Shown piece by piece: positions 57,082 through 64,000 of a DNA stretch of 64,000 nt; positions within the stretch are counted from its first letter, which is position 1, and each line of letters begins with the position of its first letter. The stretch is from a bacterium (lineage in GTDB: Bacteria; Bacillota; Bacilli; Lactobacillales; Streptococcaceae): contig CAJNBW010000004.1 of assembly GCA_905221105.1 (NCBI GenBank), positions 72,102-136,101 of the forward strand, written 5' to 3'. The translations under genes were made by a program, and so were the position numbers. Under the pieces are notes generated by a model. The model was not told where the DNA came from, did no database searches, and worked only from the letters and a program-made list of their open reading frames with translations.

Positions 57082-57089
57082 CTATACTT

Positions 57090-58424
57090 TTATACTGCCA
57101 AGGCTCCCATTGGATCCCAAGGTGCAAGTACGATTGGTTCTGCTTCATAGGCAGCTTGTTCTTCTGCTGTCAGCAATTCTTTGCGAACAACGATTTGGTA
57201 AGTGTATTCGTCCATCCAAGCGTCTGAGGCAACAAAGTAACCATCTGTACCGACCTTGTCTCCCCAAGAGTTTTCAACCTTCCACTTGGTTGATTTGCCA
57301 TTTTCGTCCAAATCAACACCTGTAAAGACCATAGCGTGGGTCATCAAGCTTTCGCTGTAGTCCAAACGTCCAGCCTTGTCTTGAGTGAGTTTAATGTCCA
57401 TGCTTGATTCAAAGTCATAAACATCTGTCGCAAGGATTCCAGCTTTACGGTTGCTGAGCTGACCGACATCTGAACCAAACCAAACAGTCTCACCTGCTTG
57501 CATTTGAGCAATCGCCAATTCTTTCAAGCGCTCCATCGGTACGTTGATGTAGCGAACTGCACGGCTACCAACCACATTTCCTAACATCTCAACTGTGTAA
57601 GATTGGCCGTAAGGCTTGTCAGCAGTTGGGGCGTTGATAACAGAAACGTAATCTTCTAGAGGAAGATTGACATATTTCTTGTAAAATTCTTGTGGAGTAA
57701 TGCTCTTTTCGCTTTGGTAGTTGTTATCCTTATCACGATAAGCAAAGTCAAATTTACGTGGTGGAAGGCCTAGTGACATAGCAAGGAAATTAAAGATTTC
57801 TTGCAAGAGGTCTTCTTTCTTAGCTTGAACAGTCGCTTGGTCTGCGCCAGAAGCAAGCAAATCACGCAAGATTTGGGCATCTTGACGAAGCAATTTGTTA
57901 AGGATTGCATTTAGCTCACGGCTGCTACTAGATGAAACGGACTCAGGGTAAACTGACTTAGGCACGACACCGTATTTCTCAAAGAGAGAAACAACCATAT
58001 CCCATTGACCACCATCTTGTTGTGGTGTTTGAAGTAGGAATTTAACCTTACGGCTCGTCAAATCTTGGTCTGCAGTCGCAATGACTTGCTCTAAGAACCA
58101 GTTGGATTTCTCATACTTGTCCCAGAAAAAGGTGTGGGCCTGTGACAACTCAAAATTTTCCAATTTATATTGTGAAATGAGTTTGTGGCGGAAGGTGTTG
58201 AGGGCCGCAAACATCCAGCAACGACCAGACGCTTTCTGGTTGGTTACCTTGTCCTTGGTCAAATCCAATGAGAAAACAGGTGTGTTGTCTACATGGCTTT
58301 GGCGACGTTCTAGGGCTGCAAAAATTCCATTATGGCTAGCAGCATTTTCAATCGCTTGGTATTTTACATTTGCTTCATAGTTGGCAAATAATTTATCAGT
58401 AAATGATTCTTGAATCGCGTTCAT
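57090..58424 (-). CDS. pepC: Aminopeptidase C (bleomycin hydrolase family)
   Basis: Cytoplasmic cysteine aminopeptidase of family C1B. 444 residues, standard length. Active-site cysteine Cys69 in NQKASGRCWMFAALNTFR, histidine in LMTHAMVFTGV and asparagine in WKVENSWGDK. Helps use peptides taken up by systems such as Ami. Monocistronic; ATG preceded by AAAGGAGGACTCT. Confidence 0.96.
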   Translation of the reverse strand: MNAIQESFTDKLFANYEANVKYQAIENAASHNGIFAALERRQSHVDNTPVFSLDLTKDKVTNQKASGRCWMFAALNTFRHKLISQYKLENFELSQAHTFFWDKYEKSNWFLEQVIATADQDLTSRKVKFLLQTPQQDGGQWDMVVSLFEKYGVVPKSVYPESVSSSSSRELNAILNKLLRQDAQILRDLLASGADQATVQAKKEDLLQEIFNFLAMSLGLPPRKFDFAYRDKDNNYQSEKSITPQEFYKKYVNLPLEDYVSVINAPTADKPYGQSYTVEMLGNVVGSRAVRYINVPMERLKELAIAQMQAGETVWFGSDVGQLSNRKAGILATDVYDFESSMDIKLTQDKAGRLDYSESLMTHAMVFTGVDLDENGKSTKWKVENSWGDKVGTDGYFVASDAWMDEYTYQIVVRKELLTAEEQAAYEAEPIVLAPWDPMGALAV

Positions 58425-58489
58425 AGAGTCCTCCTTTTATTCTACAGTCTATTATAACTCTTTTCACAAAGGAAGCAACTGAAAAACAT

Positions 58490-58519
58490 AAAAGGCAAGG
58501 ATATTCTTCCTCACCTTTT
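58490..58519 (-). terminator. Terminator after rsuA
   Basis: AAAAGGTGAGGA and TCCTTGCCTTTT on the minus strand, 12 pairs including wobbles, 15 bases after the stop. Confidence 0.65.
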
Positions 58520-58534
58520 CGAATATAAATCCAA

Positions 58535-59257
58535 TTAAGCAATACTAGCAAGGAGAGCTTCTAGCTCTTCCTTAGTCAAGCGACGCCATTCCCCTCTTTG
58601 TAAGTTCTCATCTAAAATCAGAGTTCCCATGGTCAAACGCTGTAGGTCCACTACTTCCTTGCCACAGTAACCCACCATACGTTTGACCTGGTGGAACTTC
58701 CCTTCTGCAATAGTCACACGGATTTGGCTCTGATTCTTTTCTGTATCTATGGAAACAAGCTCCAGTTTAGCAGGCTGACAGGTAAAGTCTTTGAGAGGAA
58801 TTCCCTTGGCAAATGTCTCCACATCTTCTTGAGTCATAATTCCCTTGACTTGTGCCTGATAAGTCTTATCCACATGACGCTTAGGTGAAAGAAGAGCATG
58901 AGCTAGTTTGCCGTCATTGGTCAAGAGCAAAAGACCATGCGTGTCAATATCCAAACGTCCTACTGGGAAAACTTCCTTGGTCCGAGCAATATCATCCAGC
59001 AAGTCCAACACGGTTCTGTGCTTGGGATCCTCAGTCGCTGAAATAACTCCTTGGGGCTTGTTCATCATGTAGTAGACAAACTCCTCGTACTCCATCACTT
59101 GACCATCAAAGCGAATCTCATCTCTTTCTTCATCAATCTGCAATTTAGCTGATTTTTCTTTTTTACCATTTACCATCACGCGCCCAGCCTTGAGCAAGTT
59201 TTTGACCTCAGTCCGACTCCCCACAGCGCAGGCAACTAAAAATTTATCTAATCTCAT
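58535..59257 (-). CDS. rsuA: Pseudouridine synthase, RsuA/RluB/E/F family
   Basis: Converts a uridine of rRNA to pseudouridine, probably in 16S rRNA if it is RsuA proper. 240 residues: N-terminal S4 RNA-binding domain (MRLDKFLVACAVGSRTEVKNLLKAG), catalytic motif VGRLDIDTHGLLLLTNDG with the active aspartate, and HQVKRMVG. Target position not verifiable. An extended -10 (TGATATAAT) ends 6 bases before the ATG, with no ribosome site, so the message is predicted leaderless. A BOX element lies just upstream. Confidence 0.9.
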   Translation of the reverse strand: MRLDKFLVACAVGSRTEVKNLLKAGRVMVNGKKEKSAKLQIDEERDEIRFDGQVMEYEEFVYYMMNKPQGVISATEDPKHRTVLDLLDDIARTKEVFPVGRLDIDTHGLLLLTNDGKLAHALLSPKRHVDKTYQAQVKGIMTQEDVETFAKGIPLKDFTCQPAKLELVSIDTEKNQSQIRVTIAEGKFHQVKRMVGYCGKEVVDLQRLTMGTLILDENLQRGEWRRLTKEELEALLASIA

Positions 59258-59263
59258 AGAACT

Positions 59264-59272
59264 ATTATATCA
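59264..59272 (-). promoter_or_regulatory. Extended -10 promoter 6 bases from the rsuA start
   Basis: Minus-strand TGATATAAT, then AGTTCT, then ATG; same spacing as the SpoU gene at 11450. Confidence 0.7.
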
Positions 59273-59276
59273 TATC

Positions 59277-59310
59277 AAAAAGAGGCTGGTACAATGATCA
59301 ACCTCCTTTT
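59277..59310 (-). terminator. Terminator upstream of rsuA
   Basis: AAAAGGAGGTTG... with ...CCAGCCTCTTTTT on the minus strand, imperfect stem and T run, immediately before the rsuA -10. Confidence 0.6.
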
Positions 59311-59317
59311 CGTTTCA

Positions 59318-59468
59318 TACTCTTCAAAAATCTCTTCAAACCGCGTCAACGTCGCCTTGCCGTAGATATATGTAACTGACTTCGTCAGTCTTATCTACAA
59401 CCTCAAAGCAGTGCTTTGAGCAACCTGCGGCTAGTTTTCTAGTTTGCTCTTTGATTTTCATTGAGTAT
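59318..59468 (-). repeat. BOX element 5 (boxC-boxB-boxA)
   Basis: Reverse orientation with one boxB: boxC (TCTTCAAACCGCGTCAACGT), boxB (GACTTCGTCAGTC, CAAAGCAGTGCTTTGAG), boxA ending TTGATTTTCATTGAGTAT. It lies between the GlsB-like gene and the rsuA promoter. Confidence 0.94.
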
Positions 59469-59481
59469 CAGATTTAAGCAA

Positions 59482-59712
59482 TTAACTTCCTCGTCTCCAG
59501 AAAATCGCTAAGACAATCATGGAACCTAGTACTGCCGGAATAATGGCAGTTCCTGCTATTATCGGTCCCCAAGTCCCAAAAAGCAAGTGGCCTATAAAAG
59601 CACCAATCCAGCCCAGAAACATTTTTCCAAAACATCCCATTCGCTCTCCACGATTGGTCAAAGCACCTGCCAAGAGTCCCACTAGGAGACCAACAAACAT
59701 ACTTCCTATCAT
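59482..59712 (-). CDS. GlsB/YeaQ/YmgE family small membrane protein
   Basis: 76 residues with three hydrophobic helices and repeated glycine-rich patterns (GLLVGLLAGALTNRGERMG, FLGWIGAFIGHLLFG, GTAIIPAVLGSMIVLAIFW), typical of the transglycosylase-associated/GlsB stress family, in which the protein sits in the membrane. Starts 9 bases after pepS with AAGGAG ahead of the ATG, so it is co-transcribed with pepS. Function not established. Confidence 0.85.
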   Translation of the reverse strand: MIGSMFVGLLVGLLAGALTNRGERMGCFGKMFLGWIGAFIGHLLFGTWGPIIAGTAIIPAVLGSMIVLAIFWRRGS

Positions 59713-59721
59713 CTTGGCTCC

Positions 59722-60963
59722 TTAATTTGCCCAATCTCCGTTACGGAAGAGAGGTACACGTGTCCCATCCTCACGGATCCCATCGATATCCATCTTATTA
59801 GAACCAATCATAAAGTCCACGTGAACATCTGAACGGTTAAGTCCCGCAGCTTCAAGTTCTTCTTCGCTCATATCTGCTCCACCAACGACGCTAGTCGCAT
59901 AGGCTGCACCAATAGCCAAGTGGTTTGATGCATTTTCATCGAAAAGGGTGTTGAAGAAGGTAATACCTGACTGAGAAATTGGACTTGGATCTGGTACCAA
60001 GGCACATTCACCCAAGGCACGCGCACCAGCATTTTCAAATACAAGGTCTTTCATGACCTGATCACCCTTCTCAGCAGTGATGTCAACGATTTGTCCATCC
60101 TTAAAGGTTACCTTAATGCCTTCAATGATGTTTCCATTATAACTAAGCGGTTTTGTAGAAGTGACATAACCATCTGCGCGACGGAAGTCTGGTGCTGTGA
60201 AAACTTCCTCTGTCGGCATATTTGGTAAGAATCCTTCTCCTTGCGCATTGATAGCACCAGCTGATTCCCAAACGTGGTTCTTAGGCAAGCCAAGTGTCAA
60301 ATCTGTCCCTGGAGCTGTGTAGTGAAGGGCTGAAAATTGCTCTTTATTAAGCATATCTGCCTTACTCTTAAGAATTGCAGCGTGTTCTTCCCAGGCCTTA
60401 ACAGGATCTTCTTCATAGACACGGCAAGTTTTGAAGATTTGGTCCCAAAGGAGATCGACTGCTTCTTCATCGCTCGTAGCATTTGGAAAGACCTTCTTAG
60501 CCCACTCAAGTCCAGCAGCAGCGGCTACAGTCCAGCTAACCTTATTGGATTGCGTTGCGATACGCATTGGCTTCATAGCAAGTCCCATAGCTTTTGCAGA
60601 AGCTGAAAGCTTGTCCGCATCCACTCCGTTCAAGGCACCTGGATCAGATGAACGGACACCGAGACGGCTAGCCTTGTTCTCCAAGAGATAGTTCATCTCA
60701 GCAATCTTGTATTCTGGCACATTGTCCAGACGCTCCATCGGCGCGTGGAGGAATTTCTCACGATTAATCACATCATCTGTCCACTGAACAATAACCTCAT
60801 GTGCACCCAAGGCATAAGCTTCTTTCACGATCAAATGCGCCAACTCACGTTGCTCCACATCGATAGAGAGAGCCAAAGTGTGACCAGGTTGCACGTTAAT
60901 TCCATTCGCAACCAACAATTTCGCATATTTTTCTAGATTTTCTTTAAAATTTGGTAAAACCAT
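59722..60963 (-). CDS. pepS: M29 family aminopeptidase (PepS type)
   Basis: 413 residues of the thermophilic-aminopeptidase (M29) family: N-terminal FKENLEKYAKLLVANGINVQPGH and C-terminal metal-site motifs GECALVPDPSPISQSG, NASNHLAIGAAYA and DVHVDFMIGSNKMDIDG. Metal-dependent release of N-terminal residues, cytoplasmic. The leader contains a tandem 20-base duplication carrying the ribosome binding site. Followed by the GlsB-like gene. Confidence 0.92.
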   Translation of the reverse strand: MVLPNFKENLEKYAKLLVANGINVQPGHTLALSIDVEQRELAHLIVKEAYALGAHEVIVQWTDDVINREKFLHAPMERLDNVPEYKIAEMNYLLENKASRLGVRSSDPGALNGVDADKLSASAKAMGLAMKPMRIATQSNKVSWTVAAAAGLEWAKKVFPNATSDEEAVDLLWDQIFKTCRVYEEDPVKAWEEHAAILKSKADMLNKEQFSALHYTAPGTDLTLGLPKNHVWESAGAINAQGEGFLPNMPTEEVFTAPDFRRADGYVTSTKPLSYNGNIIEGIKVTFKDGQIVDITAEKGDQVMKDLVFENAGARALGECALVPDPSPISQSGITFFNTLFDENASNHLAIGAAYATSVVGGADMSEEELEAAGLNRSDVHVDFMIGSNKMDIDGIREDGTRVPLFRNGDWAN

Positions 60964-60970
60964 TTTGTTT

Positions 60971-61010
60971 TTCCTTTTCTATTGTTATTTTTCCTTTTCT
61001 ATTGTTATTT
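60971..61010 (-). repeat. Tandem 20-base duplication ahead of pepS
   Basis: Two identical copies (60971-60990 and 61001-aligned 60991-61010) of a unit that reads AATAACAATAGAAAAGGAA on the minus strand. Each contains the AAAAGGAA ribosome-site sequence; the upstream copy also contains the stop codon of the 50-residue gene. Confidence 0.9.
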
Positions 61011-61157
61011 TTCCTTCAAAGCAGAAAATAATCCTGCTAAAGCAATGGCACCAGACAAGAGCGCTGTCGATAGAATAATTGTTTCATCTGCCAGCTCTAG
61101 CTGATAGTCAAAAATCTTTTCAGCAGGTTTATCTTCTGCAAAGATTCTAAGTTTCAT
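61005..61157 (-). CDS. Small 50-residue hypothetical protein
   Basis: 50 residues: a charged N-terminal half (MKLRIFAEDKPAEKIFDYQL) and one hydrophobic helix (about 26-45) ending ALKEK. AAGGGGG lies 5 bases before the ATG. It lies 20 bases after yafQ and about 40 bases before pepS on the same strand. No family recognised; a single-pass membrane peptide. Confidence 0.6.
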   Translation of the reverse strand: MKLRIFAEDKPAEKIFDYQLELADETIILSTALLSGAIALAGLFSALKEK

Positions 61158-61177
61158 GAGAACCCCCTTAAAATTTA

Positions 61178-61456
61178 TTAAAACAAATCACTATGACTGC
61201 CTGTCCTTAACAAGTTTAAAATCAATTCTTCCTTGTCAACTTTATAGACCAGAAGCCAATCCGGCTGGATATGACACTCACGAACTCCTTGAAAATGCTT
61301 GGATGCTGTCAGTTGATGATCACGATATCTAGCAGGAAGTTCTTTTTCTTGAACAAGAAAATTTAAAACTTCTTCTAATAATTCTGCCTTCAAACCACGC
61401 TTCATAGCCAACTTAAAATCTTTTTTAAACTGTTTATGATAACGAATCTTAAGCAC
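61178..61456 (-). CDS. YafQ-family mRNA interferase toxin
   Basis: 92 residues, type II toxin of the RelE/YafQ superfamily that cuts mRNA on the ribosome. Conserved catalytic-type residues: His47 (RDHQL), His62 and Asp66-Trp67 (CHIQPDWLL), Arg84 and His88 (LLRTGSHSDLF). Basic, no membrane helix. It overlaps the antitoxin gene by 8 bases. Intact. Confidence 0.9.
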   Translation of the reverse strand: MLKIRYHKQFKKDFKLAMKRGLKAELLEEVLNFLVQEKELPARYRDHQLTASKHFQGVRECHIQPDWLLVYKVDKEELILNLLRTGSHSDLF

Positions 61457-61712
61457 GCAAATCCTCCATCAAGTCTGAGACTGATTCAAAAGACTGGCTC
61501 ATATTACGATTTTGATCTAAATCCGTTAATACCTCTAGCAATTTCCGATTCTCGTCTAGTCTGACATCGAAAGGTAAACCCTGATATTGAATGGCCTGAC
61601 GAAGGAAAATATTGATAGCTGTTGTCATATCCATTCCCAGATTATTAAACACCTGTTGGGCCTGCTCCTTAACCTCACTATCCAAACGGATGCTCATGCT
61701 CGTCTTTGACAT
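61449..61712 (-). CDS. DinJ/RelB-family antitoxin
   Basis: 87 residues: ribbon-helix-helix N-terminus MSKTSMSIRLDSEVKEQAQQVFNNLGMDMTTAINIFLRQA, then GLPFDVR and an acidic C-terminus that would cover the toxin. Promoter TTTACA-17-TAAAAT lies upstream. Antitoxin-first order with overlapping genes is standard for DinJ-YafQ. Confidence 0.9.
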   Translation of the reverse strand: MSKTSMSIRLDSEVKEQAQQVFNNLGMDMTTAINIFLRQAIQYQGLPFDVRLDENRKLLEVLTDLDQNRNMSQSFESVSDLMEDLRA

Positions 61713-61736
61713 ACTCTCACCCTCTTTCTATTTATT

Positions 61737-61765
61737 ATTTTAACAAAAAAGAAGGCTAATGTAAA
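61737..61765 (-). promoter_or_regulatory. dinJ-yafQ promoter
   Basis: Minus-strand TTTACA (61765-61760), 17-base spacer, TAAAAT (61742-61737). The -35 lies inside the stem of the upstream terminator. Confidence 0.65.
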
Positions 61766-61789
61766 TCTATTGGATATACATCAGCCTCT
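61747..61789 (-). terminator. Terminator after the DUF262/DUF1524 gene
   Basis: AGGCTGATGTA and TACATTAGCCT arms around a loop of about 13 bases, then TTCTTTTTT on the minus strand. Confidence 0.65.
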
Positions 61790-61801
61790 TTAAATAGATG
61801 A

Positions 61802-63730
61802 TTATCGTTGTTCTGATGACTTATTTTCTATAAAATGATTTACCCTAGTCAAGATCTCTTTTTCCAGTTCTGTTATTTGTTTCGGACCCCAACCAGAATC
61901 TTTTTTAGAAGTTATCTCTGCCATCATCTGTAATTTTAAACTTTGACGATAAAATATATCTTGCCATTGATTATACTTTGCAATTGGAACTAAATTTCCA
62001 AACTTCGAATTCTGACTATCTGTAATGATACAAAGATTCCCGAAGGAGTGCAAAAATTTATCATCAATCTTTTCAACTATTTCATCACTATTTGGATGTT
62101 GTGGAAACCAGTGCTCTATGGAACGACGATATGTAAACTTAAAATCTTCAAATTCAACGTTCGAATACTTTACTTTTAAATCCGAACAATTTTTCCATAA
62201 AACATAATCTATAAAATTGAAATCATAAACACGAATGGCGCCATATCTTTTGATATTTCCATCCTTGTCAAACAAACTTTCCTCAGCATATCTCACTGCC
62301 ATTTTCTCAAGAAAATCCTTAAACTGACTAGCGAATTCTGTTTGATTTAACTCTTCAATATGGTTAAACAAAAATTGCAAGATTCCATATAACCAACGAC
62401 TATCACGATTAGCAGTAAAGGTCACAGCAAACATAGATTGGAGCATTAAAATATCATCATTGAACTTTTCAAAAGAATTTTTATCATAATAATATTGAAC
62501 AAATAAATCTCCTCCAGTTTTGTTATTATAATCATTCCGATAAACTTTCTGCAGAAACCAATCATTTTCTTGTCTTCTATTATTAGTTTCTTGTGACATT
62601 CGTACAATCAAATTATCAAATATAAATTTTAATTTCAATAAATTCCTAATAAATAATGTAACATCCTCTATACTTGTATTAACATTAGTTATATTTTCAA
62701 ATGTTTCTAATAATTTCTTGTCATCTAGCTGTATATCAGAAGGAGGTACATTACCAAATGTTATATAATAAACGAAATATAAAAATGTTTCAAAGTTTAT
62801 AATCGTTCTGTATTTTTCCACTTCATTCGTATCTGATATTACTTTAACTGTTGTAGATTCTTTATTTTCTATACTAGACAATAGAGATTTCTTATTAGTC
62901 GACTGAACTTCTATTTGACTTAAGGACTTATCAATATTTAAAAGAAAGCTATTCTGATAATTATTTCCTTTAATCCAATTCAAAGGAAATATTTTTTCTC
63001 TTTCTGCATCATGATGCTTTTTCTTTGCTTTTTTTGTAAATGCGTTGATGACCGGCTTATCAAATTCTGCACAGGCATCCCAGATTTTCGCAAATTTTTG
63101 TGCCATTTCTTTATCTTCACCAAATTTAGACATCATTTGTGCCTTAAGGATTTCATGAGCTTCTAGTTGTTCGCCTCGAGAGTTGAAACGTTCGAAATAA
63201 AGATTCAAATCTAAATCTTCAGGAAGTATACTCCGAAAAATGATAACATTCTCAAAAAGATAATCAACGAAAGACTGAGAATCCAATTGGCGTTCTTCTA
63301 ACACTTTTTTCAATGCGTCTTTAGCATGTCCATAGCCTCTGGTCAACTCATTTTCATCGCCCTCTGAAATTTCTTGCTTAGTAAATAATTTTCGAATATT
63401 CTCATTTGATTTTTTCCGAGCTGGGAAGGTAAGATTGACAGCTTTCAATCTATCAAAACCAAACTCATGCTTCAAAGCTAAGGCAATCAAATTAAGGGCT
63501 GTTGTTCGTTGTTGCCCATCTATGATTTTGAAAAGGTCTTTCTCTTTATCAACAACTAATGTTCCAATATAATAATTGTCTCTATTTCTTGAAAAGCATC
63601 TGCTACGTCGTTCAATAACTGCTCAATTTCATCATAAGTCCAAGCAAAATTTCTCTGATAAAGAGGAATGGCATAGGTATCTTCATTTAACAAACGATTA
63701 ACTGATAAGCTTATATGTGTTTCTACCATT
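61802..63730 (-). pseudogene. DUF262/DUF1524 protein, frameshifted (GmrSD-like nuclease candidate)
   Basis: The ATG at 63730 opens MVETHISLSVNRLLNE and YQRNFAW, then the frame breaks near 63581-63600 and meets a stop; shifting one base restores RDNYYIGTLVVDKEKDL, IIDGQQRTTALNL and the rest of about 560 residues. The simplest event is loss of one T in the TTTT run. Domain order when joined: DUF262 with the YQR and DGQQR nucleotide-binding motifs, helical middle, and C-terminal DUF1524 HNH-type nuclease (SIEHWFPQHP, then GNLCIITDSQNSKFGN). Such proteins act in restriction of modified or foreign DNA (GmrSD, SspE, BrxU relatives). Ends at a terminator ahead of the DinJ-YafQ pair. The break may be real, phase variable, or an assembly error. 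Confidence 0.8.
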
Positions 63731-64000
63731 TATCTTTTTCCTCTTCTATAATCTTATCCACAGTATAATTTTCAAATAATTCTCTATCTATCTTGACCAT
63801 GAAATCATTCGGAGTGACAGCATGAGATAAAAGTTGAAATAGCTTTTGAACCTCTTTTTGTCTAAATCTTCCACCAGCGGCATAGTTCCCAACAGTTGCA
63901 TCATATATGGCTTTAGACTTAACTCGAGGGTAGTAAGACCAAATAAACAAGGTTTCTACTATCTCCTTTGATAGCTCCTCTTTTCCAAATCTATCTGCGA
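63723..64000 (-). CDS. Upstream partner protein, probably DUF262 family (C-terminal fragment)
   Basis: At least 91 residues, entering from the right edge and ending at 63723. The part seen (LFIWSYYPRVKSKAIYDATVGNYAAGGRFRQ and KLFQLLSHAVTPNDFMV) resembles the C-terminal helical region of DUF262 proteins that occur in pairs. Its stop overlaps the ATG of the next gene, so the two form a coupled unit. No start is visible in the window. The family call rests on recall of this C-terminal pattern and should be checked against the full gene. Confidence 0.6.
   Translation of the reverse strand, partial: ADRFGKEELSKEIVETLFIWSYYPRVKSKAIYDATVGNYAAGGRFRQKEVQKLFQLLSHAVTPNDFMVKIDRELFENYTVDKIIEEEKDKW

Noticed and set aside
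61802..63490. A separate gene starting at MIALALKHEF
   Set aside because: The frame upstream continues with DGQQRTT and YYIGTLVV motifs of the same domain, so this start is an artefact of the frameshift.

Overview
The window looks like chromosomal DNA of a mitis-group Streptococcus (S. mitis, S. oralis or S. pneumoniae type). The grounds are low-GC coding, streptococcal proteins I recognise (EndA, EpuA, AmiA, CcpA, the sulA-sulD folate operon, the ManLMN PTS), five BOX repeats of the pneumococcus/mitis type, and a YSIRK...LPNTG surface protein. I cannot fix the species. The divergent AmiA and the very large surface protein favour S. mitis or a relative over a typical pneumococcus.

Layout. 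1-2.3 kb: start of amiC and complete amiA (oligopeptide uptake), then tRNA-Cys. 2.6-11.5 kb: leftward housekeeping genes (CNNM-type transporter, endA-epuA-murA, a DUF1146 protein, sepM-coaD-rsmD, asnA, a BI-1 protein, a SpoU methyltransferase). 11.5-12.8 kb: rightward acyP and yidC. 12.9-16.1 kb: an AT-rich leftward cassette of three membrane proteins that share an N-terminal motif. 16.3-26.2 kb: pflA, lysA, purR and the leftward run tatD-rnmV-ksgA-rsgA-rpe-thiN-rmuC-yhaM. 26.6-34.2 kb: one 2499-residue LPXTG protein, with a 13-base C run (G run on its coding strand) beside its promoter. 34.5-45.7 kb: KimA-like permease, orphan AliA/AliB-like binding protein, rpmH, an AlaT-like aminotransferase, a universal stress protein, a HAD-MazG fusion, asparaginase, ccpA and a DUF960 protein. 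45.7-49.4 kb: folP-folC-folE-folBK. 49.5-57 kb: CPBP protease, purine permease, Cof hydrolase, alcohol dehydrogenase and manLMN. 57-61 kb: pepC, rsuA, glsB-like, pepS. 61-64 kb: DinJ-YafQ toxin-antitoxin pair and a pair of DUF262 proteins, one frameshifted.

How parts fit. AmiA and the AliB-like lipoprotein both probably feed the Ami permease. The carbon-control layer is visible: ccpA carries a cre-like site in its own promoter, manL carries one inside its promoter, and cre-like sequences lie by pflA and the universal stress gene. The alcohol dehydrogenase promoter carries a Rex-type redox operator. The folP gene carries a two-residue insertion at the position linked to sulfonamide resistance in pneumococci.

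The most notable signals are the homopolymer at the giant adhesin promoter, a repeated TATAAT-N6/7-ATG layout with no ribosome binding site on four genes (three of them rRNA-modifying enzymes), the tagged three-gene membrane cassette with a palindrome at its predicted transcription start, and the DUF262 pair next to a toxin-antitoxin module.
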